Shown here piece after piece: positions 1-7,190 of a DNA stretch of 17,518 bases. The translations under genes and the position numbers were made by a program. Where the stretch lies: assembly GCA_002311635.1 (NCBI GenBank), contig DBZJ01000219.1, positions 1-17,518 of the forward strand. The letters run 5' to 3'. A model generated the notes under the pieces. The model did not search any database. It was not told the origin of the DNA and saw nothing but the letters and a program-made list of their open reading frames with translations. The DNA is from Syntrophaceae bacterium UBA1163 (GTDB lineage: Bacteria > Desulfobacterota > BSN033 > UBA1163). Position 1 is the stretch's first letter, and each line of letters begins with the position of its first letter.

Positions 1-131
1 GTTTTCTGGCATAGCTTATAATTAAAAAGGCAAGATCATTTCTGGCCCTGCCCTTAATCTCTGAAAAAGGAATTACTATACACTTTTCTTCTGAATGCTT
101 GCTTTATCCTTTTTTTAACCCATTGCAGGAT

Positions 132-160
132 TTGAAGATTCGGGCACAAAGTGTTATACT
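132..160 (+). promoter_or_regulatory. sigma70-type promoter for the aldo/keto reductase gene
   Basis: A -35 box TTGAAG (132-137) is followed after exactly 17 bases by a -10 box TATACT (155-160). Transcription would start near 167 and leave a leader of about 70 nt before the ATG at 240. The match is by eye. It fits the first plus-strand gene well, and no competing promoter of this quality is seen in 1-239. Confidence 0.55.
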
Positions 161-239
161 GTCGACGACCATTTGTTCCAGGATGGAAACCTCAAGTCTC
201 GGAACATGGACTCAGATGATTGCCGAAGGAAGATAGAGG

Positions 240-1274
240 ATGGCTGAAATCAGGATTGAGAAAGTTAGACTGGGCAGGACGGATCTAATCGTGACAAGAC
301 TGGGGTGGGGTGGCATTCCAATCCAACGGGTGGGTGAAGAGGAAGCAGTTTCTGTGATTAGAGCTGTCATCGAAATGGGTGTGGATCTTCTCGATACCGC
401 TCGTGCCTACACCAACAGCGAGCACCGCATCGGATTGGCCCTTCAGGAAATAAATAAACCCATCGTTCTTTCAACCAGGTCAACTGAGAGATCAGATAAG
501 ATCTATAACGATGTTCATGAGAGCCTAAAACAGTTAAACGTGAAAAAGATCGATATTTATCATCTGCATAATGTTTCTAATTTTGCGGAATACGAGAAAG
601 TCTTGGGTGCAGGAGGGGCCTACAAGGGTTTAAAACAAGCCCGAGATGAAGGATTGATCGGTCACATTGGCATTACGAGTCACAGTCTCCAGGTGCTGGA
701 GAAGGCGATTGAGGATGGCCATTTTGAGGTTGTCATGGCCTGCTATAGCTTCCTCGAGCCAGAGGCTGCCAATAAAGTTTTTCCTTTGGCCAAGGCTAAA
801 GACGTTGGGGTACTGGTCATGAAGGCCTTTTCGGGTGGCGTGATTGAAGAAGCTGGTCCAGCTTTGCGGTTTGTGCTCCAGACGAAAGAGATTGTGGCCA
901 TCCCTGGTTCGGAGACGCTGGAGAGGGCTCAGGAGAATTGGAAGGTTTTCACCGAAGGAGGATCCCTCACTGAGAAGGACCAAGAGCGGATTGAAGCCAT
1001 CAAAAAACAACTTAACCAACAATTCTGCAGGCGGTGCGACTATTGCCAGCCCTGCTCAGAGGGGATCAATATTCAGTTTGCTGTCGGACTTAAGTCGATT
1101 ATCAAACGTTACGGTCCTATGGCCCAGGAGTTAAAATGGATGCCGGACCTCATTAAGAAGGCTCGGAACTGTTCAGAATGCGGCGATTGTCTGACGCGTT
1201 GCCCTTATCAATTGCCAATCCCTGAATTGATTAGGGAGAATTTGGCCTGGTACGACAATCTGAAGAGTCAATAG
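240..1274 (+). CDS. Aldo/keto reductase with C-terminal ferredoxin-like Fe-S tail
   Basis: A 344-residue cytoplasmic oxidoreductase of the aldo/keto reductase superfamily, in the subgroup that carries an iron-sulfur tail. The TIM-barrel part covers about residues 8-255. The catalytic Asp and Tyr are seen in DTARAYTNSE (D52, Y57), and the active-site His in IYHLHN (H110). The family's catalytic Lys, expected after the strand VLST, is Arg80 here, which is unusual and may alter activity. The tail has two cysteine sets: C263, C266, C269, C272, and then C311, C314, C317, C321-Pro, the latter a classic CxxCxxCxxxCP cluster motif. Two [4Fe-4S] clusters are therefore plausible. The start is set by GAAGGAAG about 8 bases upstream of the ATG. 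It is the only substantial plus-strand gene and stands alone behind its own promoter. The physiological substrate cannot be told from sequence. Confidence 0.9.
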   Translation: MAEIRIEKVRLGRTDLIVTRLGWGGIPIQRVGEEEAVSVIRAVIEMGVDLLDTARAYTNSEHRIGLALQEINKPIVLSTRSTERSDKIYNDVHESLKQLNVKKIDIYHLHNVSNFAEYEKVLGAGGAYKGLKQARDEGLIGHIGITSHSLQVLEKAIEDGHFEVVMACYSFLEPEAANKVFPLAKAKDVGVLVMKAFSGGVIEEAGPALRFVLQTKEIVAIPGSETLERAQENWKVFTEGGSLTEKDQERIEAIKKQLNQQFCRRCDYCQPCSEGINIQFAVGLKSIIKRYGPMAQELKWMPDLIKKARNCSECGDCLTRCPYQLPIPELIRENLAWYDNLKSQ

Positions 1275-1445
1275 GAGAGAGCAGGGGGTTCTGACGCGGG
1301 AAACAAAGCTGTTGAGATCCTCTCAGAAGAAGACGAGGAGAAGGTATATGTTTTTCTTGTGTCTTCTCAATACAAGAGGTTCATTGAGCGTATTCCAGAA
1401 AAAGGAGTGAAGGATGTTTTGAGGATAGATATGCGGCAGCAATGA
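1275..1445 (+). other. Possible coding remnant in frame after the reductase stop
   Basis: The frame of the reductase stays open past its TAG for 56 codons, up to a TGA at 1443-1445. The predicted peptide looks protein-like (it contains SEEDEEKVYVFLVSS and RIPEKGVKDVLRIDM) but has no convincing start codon or ribosome binding site. It may be the start-less stub of a downstream gene cut by the insertion-sequence debris that begins just after it. I do not recognise the family, and it could equally be chance. Confidence 0.2.
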
Positions 1446-1518
1446 CAACTTCCATTCACTTCTTCGATCATACCCCACATAGTTATATGTGTGCCATCTG
1501 CGATTGCCCAGCCCCCAA

Positions 1519-2304
1519 TCATTGTACCACACTCAGAGTTAGACTTGTTGAACCATAGCCCGGCATGATAGCCTCAGGTGCAGGGGGTCGGTAACCCAAC
1601 GCACTGTGAGGTCTGATCTGATTGTAGTCCTTTCTCCAGTTATCGATCAGCACCTGAGCCTCAAAGAGCGTTGTAAAAATCTCCCTGTTGAGTAGCTCAT
1701 CCCTTAACTTCCCGTTAAAGGACTCAATGTACCCATTCTCCCACGGACTCCCAGGCTCAATATACAGGGTCTTTACTCCAAGATCCCTTAGCCATTGCCG
1801 GATCGCCCTTGCCGTGAACTCCGGCCCATTGTCCGAACGAATATGCTCCGGAATCCCTCTCTCAACAAATAACTCCGCCAGCTGATAAATCACCTCTTGA
1901 GACGTCATTCTTCTCGACACCGTGATGTTTAAAGATTCTCTCGTATATTCATCCAGGATGGTCAGAATCCGAAAAGCCCTCCCCTCCTGGGTCCGTGCTG
2001 CCATTAGATCATAACTCCAGACATGGTTTTTCCTCTCGGGCCTCAGCCGGATGCAGGAGCCCTCCTTGAGCCATAACCTCCCCCTCTTGGGTTGCTTCTG
2101 GGGTACCTTTAACCCCTCCTGCCTCCAGATCCGCTCCACGCGCTTATGGTTCACCCGCCATCCCTCCTCCTCCAAAAGAACACTTTCGAGAAACATTCTA
2201 CATTCCTTCAGAGATAATAAGGCCCAATCTCTCAAATTCGCTTCTGAACTCTTTAAATACTTTTCAAGTATTGTATATGATTCTGGAGTTGCAAGATGGG
2301 CCAA
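1519..2304 (-). pseudogene. Truncated IS3-family transposase (OrfB) fused to a host-gene fragment
   Basis: From about residue 48 on, this is an IS3-family OrfB integrase. It has the end of the HTH_21 region ([19 protein letters not shown]) and then an rve core with the DDE residues D99 (WSYDLM), D158 (RSDNGPEF) and E194 (NGYIESFN). The spacing DX35E is typical of IS3. It ends with the usual [16 protein letters not shown]. The first 70 or so OrfB residues, OrfA and the upstream terminal repeat are absent. Residues 1-47 ([30 protein letters not shown]) do not belong to any transposase. They resemble a small helical-repeat protein of unknown function, so the frame is a chimera made by deletion or insertion. 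The apparent start is a TTG without a ribosome binding site. Neither end of the element is recognisable, so it is a dead remnant. Confidence 0.85.
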
Positions 2305-2307
2305 TTG
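2165..2307 (-). pseudogene. N-terminal-type fragment of a helical-repeat (HEAT-like) hypothetical protein
   Basis: This stretch supplies the first 47 residues of the chimeric transposase frame. It reads [19 protein letters not shown] and then [19 protein letters not shown], followed by LLEE, an amphipathic alpha-helical pattern. From memory it resembles conserved hypothetical proteins with the pattern LEKYL..DWALLALQESRMLLES. Its left edge at about 2165 is the transposase junction, and its right edge at about 2307 abuts an XRE helix-turn-helix remnant on the opposite strand. It is not functional as it stands. Confidence 0.45.
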
Positions 2308-2493
2308 GGAGAACGTATTGAGAAATGGAGGTTGGAACAGAGGCTATTTCGGGTGGATATCGGCAATATGATTAGGGTGAGTGGAACGACCATTATTAAT
2401 TGGGAGAAGGATAGGAATAGGCCAACGAAGAAGAATATAGGGAGAATAGGGACGGTTTTCAGATTTAGGGCGTCGAAGTGTATTACGGGATAA
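2296..2493 (+). pseudogene. Small XRE-type helix-turn-helix remnant
   Basis: A 65-codon frame whose first 50 residues match the lambda-repressor-like (XRE) domain. [15 protein letters not shown] forms helix 1, VDIGNMIRVSGTTIINWEKDRNRPT forms helices 2-4, and the conserved NWE..R..P motif is present. After residue 50 the usual ending (a stretch like ERIVxFLGY) is lost. A one-base shift would give FSDLGR, so a small frameshift is likely. The beginning coincides with the opposite-strand helical-repeat fragment near 2300, so the 5' end is probably truncated too. No ribosome binding site is visible. It is converging with the lipoprotein gene, which it overlaps by 11 bases. Confidence 0.4.
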
Positions 2494-2890
2494 CACGGAT
2501 ATGACAATTTACACCATTAGTCGGTTGAACCTTCCCATCCTTAATATAATAGATATAACTTTCCAGGGCGTGTGGGCCAGAGTTATTGGCCCGAACCTGC
2601 ACCTTGATCGTTCCGGGTGATCCATAATCCACATCCGTTACTTTGTAACAGTATGGCCCGTCATCCGAGAAGGCGAAACAGGCTGTCCGAATCTCTGGTT
2701 TACCATTTGCCTCAAAATTGATGTTCACCACAAATGGGAAATTTACCCTGATGTCTTCCTTCATTGAAACATGCATACCTAATAATCTTAGCTCACCCGA
2801 AGCAAGAGGCTCTGTGGGTACGGTGGCACAAGAAGAAATTGATAAAATTACAACTCCGCTCACTAAAACAGCAATCCATATGGATCTCAT
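2483..2890 (-). CDS. Small lipoprotein of unknown function
   Basis: A 135-residue exported lipoprotein. Residues 1-20 are a short signal peptide (MRSIWIAVLVSGVV, then ILSISS), and the lipobox ISS-C puts the lipidated cysteine at C21. The mature part is beta-rich with two further cysteines (in TACFAF and PYCYKV) and ends in CHIRVIP. The residues after Cys21 are ATV, with no Asp at +2, so outer-membrane sorting is possible. The ATG is preceded by AAGAAAGAG at a good distance. No family is recognised. It lies next to a cupredoxin-like gene of similar size in the same orientation, with about 107 bases between them, so the pair may be functionally linked. The 3' end overlaps an opposite-strand XRE remnant. 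Confidence 0.7.
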   Translation of the reverse strand: MRSIWIAVLVSGVVILSISSCATVPTEPLASGELRLLGMHVSMKEDIRVNFPFVVNINFEANGKPEIRTACFAFSDDGPYCYKVTDVDYGSPGTIKVQVRANNSGPHALESYIYYIKDGKVQPTNGVNCHIRVIP

Positions 2891-2997
2891 AATCGTAAAT
2901 CTCTTTCTTATTGAAGTCTCTTGACGTTACTCGTGAGGTGCCCAGCAATATTCTTGGATAAATGTAGCACCAAAACATTATAGCATAATGACCATAT

Positions 2998-3414
2998 CTA
3001 GAATACCTTAAGTTCCCCGTACTCGGCGCGATTCGTATCTACATATTTCACTTCATAATGGTAATCGCCAAACTCTTTGAATCGAAACCGCAGAGTTCCC
3101 TTTGGAGGCATGGAATTAATTATCGCAAAGCACTTATCTGGGTCTAACCTCGCACCTAATCCTGGAAATACCTCCGAACTAACCTCCTTACATTGCGTTC
3201 CCTTACGAAATTTTATTTTAACATCGCTTTGCGAGTCATTAATCCAGGTGACCTCAGTGTATCTGTCAATTGACAACACCCGTGTATCCAGTCCCTTATC
3301 AAGAATCATAATGGTCTTTACATTTTTCGGCGGAAAATCTTCCAAAAAAGGAGACATTTTTGTAGCCGAAAGCTTTAGCCTGCGATATTTTGACCTGGGC
3401 GGCACATTAAGCAA
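2998..3414 (-). CDS. Cupredoxin-like small protein, 5' end uncertain
   Basis: The frame gives about 138 residues from a TTG, or 119 from an ATG at 3357. The C-terminal two thirds look like a cupredoxin-type beta sandwich: a strand RYTEVTWINDSQSDVKIKF, a Cys in KGTQCKEV, a second in DKCFAI, and the ending FKEFGDYHYEVKYVDTNRA, which recalls the F..pG.Y.Y.V edge of plastocyanin-like folds. The His/Met ligands expected in a type 1 copper site are not evident, so copper binding is doubtful. Proteins of this kind are normally exported, but no signal peptide is present, and neither start has a ribosome binding site. An AAGGAAC-ATG about 55 bases upstream of the frame opens only 8 codons. The gene has probably lost its 5' end by mutation. 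Confidence 0.5.
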   Translation of the reverse strand: MLNVPPRSKYRRLKLSATKMSPFLEDFPPKNVKTIMILDKGLDTRVLSIDRYTEVTWINDSQSDVKIKFRKGTQCKEVSSEVFPGLGARLDPDKCFAIINSMPPKGTLRFRFKEFGDYHYEVKYVDTNRAEYGELKVF

Positions 3415-3653
3415 CGTAGCCCTAAGGTTGCAGTTACTTCAATTGCTCAACTCAAGCCTGAATACTGATCCATTGCTCGTTCCTTCAGGAACTTCGCTTC
3501 ACTCGATCGACAAAAGCTGATATAAGGTTAGAAAATCGTTCTTTTAAAGCGTAAATAAGATCACTTATGACGTTCACTATAGTTTTACAAACGCTTATTT
3601 TCCAAAAACTTTCAAGCCCAAATTGATTACTTGGCTGAAACCATTTTTGTCTC

Positions 3654-3669
3654 GACAGTTATTACTGTC
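3654..3669. other. Small hairpin overlapping the RND stop codon
   Basis: GACAGT and ACTGTC pair perfectly around a TATT loop, and the stem contains the TAA stop of the RND gene. No T-run follows on the minus strand, so it is not a classical terminator. It may protect the 3' end of the transcript or be chance. Confidence 0.2.
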
Positions 3670-6037
3670 TTCCTTTAGTGATGAACTTTGGCTTGAAATA
3701 AATCACCATAGGATGAAAGACTAATGTAAGAATGACGTTCGTCCCCATGATCATGGAAAGATAGAGGCCCACCTGAGCCTGAAACTTCATATCCGAAAAG
3801 AAATACCAGGTAATGATAGGTACAATAATCGTCAATCCGGTATAGATAACCGCCTTGCCGCACGTGCACATGGATTGGATAATCACCTTGTTCCAATCAC
3901 CGGCCATCAGGGCGAACTCTTCTCTACTACGGGCATAGAGGTAGATGGCGAAATCCACACCAACGCCGGCCCCTATTGCAGCGACAGGGAGCGTATTGAT
4001 CGAAAGTCCAATATTGGATAGAGACATATAACAAGCCGCCACGCTGTTGGCTAAGATCAAGGGAAGGGTTAACATGAGGCCCGCAGTAATCGACATAAAA
4101 GAAAAGGCGCAGACAGTGAAAATGGCCACATATACCGTAAGGTCTATGAGCATATGGGACCGTTTCATCTCCTCATTGATGGCAATCTCCATCCCAATCC
4201 TCCCCCCCGCCAACTTAAATTCCCCTTTTTCAATTTTCATGGGATGATCCTTGAAAAAGTCATAAGCGGCATCACGAATTCGGAGCAAGTTCTTCGACGT
4301 ATGGTCCGCAAAAAAAAGTGTAATCTGAGACCGCTCGTAGGCCTGATCCATATACCGGCTAAATGTACTAGAATCGACTATGTATCCCCGCATGTACTCC
4401 ATTAAAGCTCCCAACAAATCTCTACCGGGCGGCAGCTGGTACCAAGCTTCGTCCCCGTCATGGAAGCTTATATTAATCATCTTTGTCATATCGATCAGCG
4501 AGGTGGAGGATTTATAGATATCAGGCAACCTCTCTTGCATGTGCCTTGAAAAAGCCTCGAACGTTCTGACAACAGCCGGATCATATACGGAACCTTTTTG
4601 TCCTTCATAATAGAGGACTAAATTTTCCGATGAAGCATCAAATTTTTTGTTGATCATGGCCTGGTCTTGGTTATAAGGATGGTTTGGCCAGAGAACAGGT
4701 GAACCAGGGGTCGGATCTCCAATCTTTAGTTTGCCCGCTTGCCAGAAGCAAAAGACTGCAAATATAATAATTATGGTCCAAACCACATACCGGCTGCGTG
4801 AACCAATGGCAAAACGGGTTATGCCCATCATGAACTTGGCTAGCCAATCAACATTACAGCTTTCCTTAGCCCATTTCTCACTCGCCACCTTAAGGGGGAC
4901 TAAGTTGCAAATGGCCGGCACCAGGAAGCCTGTTAGGAGAATGGTCATCATCCAAAAGCTCATAATGATAGCGAGATGCTGCATTAGGACGACCCTGGCA
5001 ATAAACAACACCAGGAAGCCTGCTACATCAGCGGCCACAGCCGCAGCGTTGGGCATGAACATGGTCCGCATCGTCTCGTAACTCGCACGGAGCTTATCAT
5101 TGCCGCTCGAATGCAACTCCTCAAAATAACGGTAGGTGATCTGATGACAGTTTCCTACCATTCGGGCGACAACTAAAAAGGCCAAGACATACATCATTGG
5201 GCTGAAGTTTATCCCTGTGAAGCCAATAAATCCCAGCCCCCACACAGTGAGGATCAGAGTATTGCCCATCACTACAATCATGCCCAAAAAATTCCCATAA
5301 AAAATGAGTAACAAAACCACAATCATGCCGATGATACTGATCACAAAAACATTGAATATTTGTGGCTTTAAGCTATAAATCCAGCCCATGAGCATTGGGA
5401 AGCCAACGACATGAACCGAGGTTTCTTCATCCGAATAGTCATGGACCAATTTTCGCAACAGTGTAAATGCCTGCCCGTAGGAGATATCCTCCTTAAACTC
5501 TGTTAATATAAGGCCTGCTGTTCCATCTCTCGAAACGAGAGTACCATCATAGGTTGGGTTAGAAAAAATATTGTACTTCAACAATTCCATCTCATCGGCC
5601 GTCTTTGGTACCTCAGGCCACATCAAAGGCACAACATTAATCTCCCCCTTTTTTCTAGGGGTCACCACTTTTACAGAACGGCTTGCAATAGAAATAGTCA
5701 AACCGCGATAGACTTCACTCCAGAGCTCAACTTCCTCTGTCATTTTCTTAATCTTGGTCAGAAAGCTCGGCTTAAAAATATCTCCTTGTTTTGCCTTGAG
5801 GGCAATGGCCACCCCTGAACCTCCGCTACCAAAAATTTCACCAAATTGGCTCACGATCTTGAGATAAGGATGGCCATACGGAAGCATCTCCTGCAGAATA
5901 ACCTCCCCCCGAATCTGGAAAGCACCGTACAAAAAGACCCCGGTGATTACCAAGATAATTGATAATGTCCACAGCCTATTACTGGATAAAAAGAAACAAA
6001 CGCGATCTAATCTATTACGTTGGTTATTATTATCCAT
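3662..6037 (-). CDS. RND-superfamily permease, HAE3/MMPL type
   Basis: A 791-residue inner-membrane transporter with the RND architecture. TM1 is at about residues 20-40, followed by a large periplasmic loop, a block of TM helices (for example IIGMIVVLLLIFYG, then GMIVVMGNTLILTVWGLGFIG), a second long loop, and a second TM block ending near the C-terminus. The length fits HAE3-type exporters, shorter than AcrB. The second half keeps the proton-relay-type motif GVGVDFAIY (Asp near residue 695). The equivalent place in the first half reads FLVVARMVGNCHQ with no Asp, a feature I associate with the RND proteins that travel with DUF1302/DUF1329. I place the start at the ATG at 6037 (MDNNNQRN), preceded by AAGGAAAGAG, not at the in-frame ATG 30 bases upstream. 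It follows the YCF48-like gene by 36 bases and is the last gene of the module. Likely job: moving a hydrophobic or lipid-like compound across the envelope. Confidence 0.85.
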   Translation of the reverse strand: MDNNNQRNRLDRVCFFLSSNRLWTLSIILVITGVFLYGAFQIRGEVILQEMLPYGHPYLKIVSQFGEIFGSGGSGVAIALKAKQGDIFKPSFLTKIKKMTEEVELWSEVYRGLTISIASRSVKVVTPRKKGEINVVPLMWPEVPKTADEMELLKYNIFSNPTYDGTLVSRDGTAGLILTEFKEDISYGQAFTLLRKLVHDYSDEETSVHVVGFPMLMGWIYSLKPQIFNVFVISIIGMIVVLLLIFYGNFLGMIVVMGNTLILTVWGLGFIGFTGINFSPMMYVLAFLVVARMVGNCHQITYRYFEELHSSGNDKLRASYETMRTMFMPNAAAVAADVAGFLVLFIARVVLMQHLAIIMSFWMMTILLTGFLVPAICNLVPLKVASEKWAKESCNVDWLAKFMMGITRFAIGSRSRYVVWTIIIIFAVFCFWQAGKLKIGDPTPGSPVLWPNHPYNQDQAMINKKFDASSENLVLYYEGQKGSVYDPAVVRTFEAFSRHMQERLPDIYKSSTSLIDMTKMINISFHDGDEAWYQLPPGRDLLGALMEYMRGYIVDSSTFSRYMDQAYERSQITLFFADHTSKNLLRIRDAAYDFFKDHPMKIEKGEFKLAGGRIGMEIAINEEMKRSHMLIDLTVYVAIFTVCAFSFMSITAGLMLTLPLILANSVAACYMSLSNIGLSINTLPVAAIGAGVGVDFAIYLYARSREEFALMAGDWNKVIIQSMCTCGKAVIYTGLTIIVPIITWYFFSDMKFQAQVGLYLSMIMGTNVILTLVFHPMVIYFKPKFITKGRQ

Positions 6038-6073
6038 ATCTCTTTCCTTCCTTCTATAAAGCCGCATTCGACC

Positions 6074-7087
6074 CTAATAATATATCTGTTGCCAGGAAGT
6101 TTTAGAATTAGAAATATAAATCACTCCTCTCCCACCTATGGCAATAAAGCCAGAAGAGCCACGCTGTGCGATTTTTTGTATCCAGCCATAGGTAATGGGG
6201 GGGTTCAACTCCGACTTTTTCCAGGTACGCCCCTGGTCAACAGAAAGCAGAAGGGCACCTTTACCCCCGATCATGATAGTATCTTTTCCATCTGAAGCAA
6301 CGCAAAAAAAGGAAATCTTAGAATCACCTGTATTAACTCCCCTCCAAGTCTTCCCTCCATCAATTGTCTTAACAGCATAGCCATCTATGCCTACCGCCCA
6401 TGCCGTCTGAGGATTAACAGCCACTACGTCGAACAAAAAGGAGGCTCCCTCCATCCCACCAGTCTCTTCCGAAATACGAAAAAACCCAGCTTGTTTCTTC
6501 CACGTAGCCCCCCCATCACTGGTGTGATAGATGTAGCCATACTCACCAACAGCCCAACCATGAACCGGATCACAGAAAGATACCGCTCTAAGGATATAAT
6601 CTTCATCTTTGAACTTAATGCGCCAATGCTCCCCTCCATCCTCTGTAAACAGAATATTGGTTCGCTCGGTCACAACCCAGCCTTTCAAAGAATTTATAAA
6701 ATGGACACCCATCAAATAATAGGGTACGGGACTTTTCTGTTTTTCCCAGGTCTTTCCACCGTCCTTGGTATGGAGAATGGTCCCTCCATCACCGACAACC
6801 CAGCCATTTTGTGTATCCACGAAATGGATCGACAACAAAGTGTAATTAACACCTGTATTCTGGCGAACCCATGTCTTCCCACCATCCGAAGTATGAAGAA
6901 CAATCCCCCAACGACCGCATGCCCACCCATCCTTTTCATTCGGAAAACTAACAGAGAAAAGGTCGTCATACAATTTCTGTTGAGCATCTAGGATCCCAGG
7001 AATTAAATAACAACTAAAAAACATCACCACCAGTAGGCTCCTAAATACCCGTTTGAAAACATAATCCTTAAATGTCCCTTTTCGCAT
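6074..7087 (-). CDS. YCF48/BNR-type beta-propeller protein, exported
   Basis: A 337-residue periplasmic protein. Residues 1-36 are a signal peptide with an RVFRSLLVVMFFSCYLI core. The rest is about seven repeats of the YCF48/BNR blade, each with a GW..G..G.i.HT.DGG.TW signature: LHTSDGGKTW, LHTKDGGKTW, LFTEDGGEHW, YHTSDGGATW, VKTIDGGKTW, LSVDQGRTW and a decayed YISNSKTSW. A seven-bladed propeller is expected. YCF48 itself (HCF136) assists photosystem II assembly, but these bacterial relatives occur beside DUF1302, DUF1329 and RND genes, where an assembly or scaffold role is inferred. The start is the ATG at 7087, preceded by GGGAGGTGA. A longer in-frame ATG at 7189 would only add 34 codons made of group II intron domain V/VI sequence. 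The RND gene follows 36 bases later. Confidence 0.85.
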   Translation of the reverse strand: MRKGTFKDYVFKRVFRSLLVVMFFSCYLIPGILDAQQKLYDDLFSVSFPNEKDGWACGRWGIVLHTSDGGKTWVRQNTGVNYTLLSIHFVDTQNGWVVGDGGTILHTKDGGKTWEKQKSPVPYYLMGVHFINSLKGWVVTERTNILFTEDGGEHWRIKFKDEDYILRAVSFCDPVHGWAVGEYGYIYHTSDGGATWKKQAGFFRISEETGGMEGASFLFDVVAVNPQTAWAVGIDGYAVKTIDGGKTWRGVNTGDSKISFFCVASDGKDTIMIGGKGALLLSVDQGRTWKKSELNPPITYGWIQKIAQRGSSGFIAIGGRGVIYISNSKTSWQQIYY

Positions 7088-7110
7088 CCTGATTTCACCT
7101 CCCATTCTTG

Positions 7111-7147
7111 GTCGGGTAGACCCGAATGGTTGCCCATTCAGGCCCCT
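7111..7147 (-). ncRNA. Group II intron domain VI and 3' splice site
   Basis: On the minus strand, CCTGAATGG and CCATTCGGG pair around a GCAA (GNRA) tetraloop. TCTACCCGAC follows, providing a candidate bulged branch-point A and the typical -AC end of bacterial group II introns at 7111. The 3' exon begins CAAGAATGGGAGG, which includes the ribosome binding site of the YCF48-like gene. Confidence 0.75.
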
Positions 7148-7150
7148 CAC

Positions 7151-7184
7151 AGATCCGGACGTGCGGAATTGCCGCATACGGCTC
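7151..7184 (-). ncRNA. Group II intron domain V
   Basis: The 34-nt minus-strand sequence starts GAGCCGTATGCGG and ends CCGCACGTCCGGATCT, matching the canonical domain V hairpin with the AGC catalytic triad at its base. The lower stem carries a G/A mismatch, and the apical loop (CAATT) differs from the usual GAAA tetraloop. This suggests decay. Confidence 0.85.
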
Positions 7185-7190
7185 TTCAAA

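Noticed and set aside
1323..1532. A 69-codon minus-strand frame beside the transposase
   Set aside because: No recognisable motif or ribosome binding site. It is probably insertion-sequence flank, and it overlaps the stretch that looks more protein-like on the plus strand.
6424..6991. Several overlapping frames on both strands inside the YCF48 gene
   Set aside because: They are echoes of the repeated propeller blades. Only the 6074-7087 frame has a ribosome binding site, a signal peptide and the family motif.
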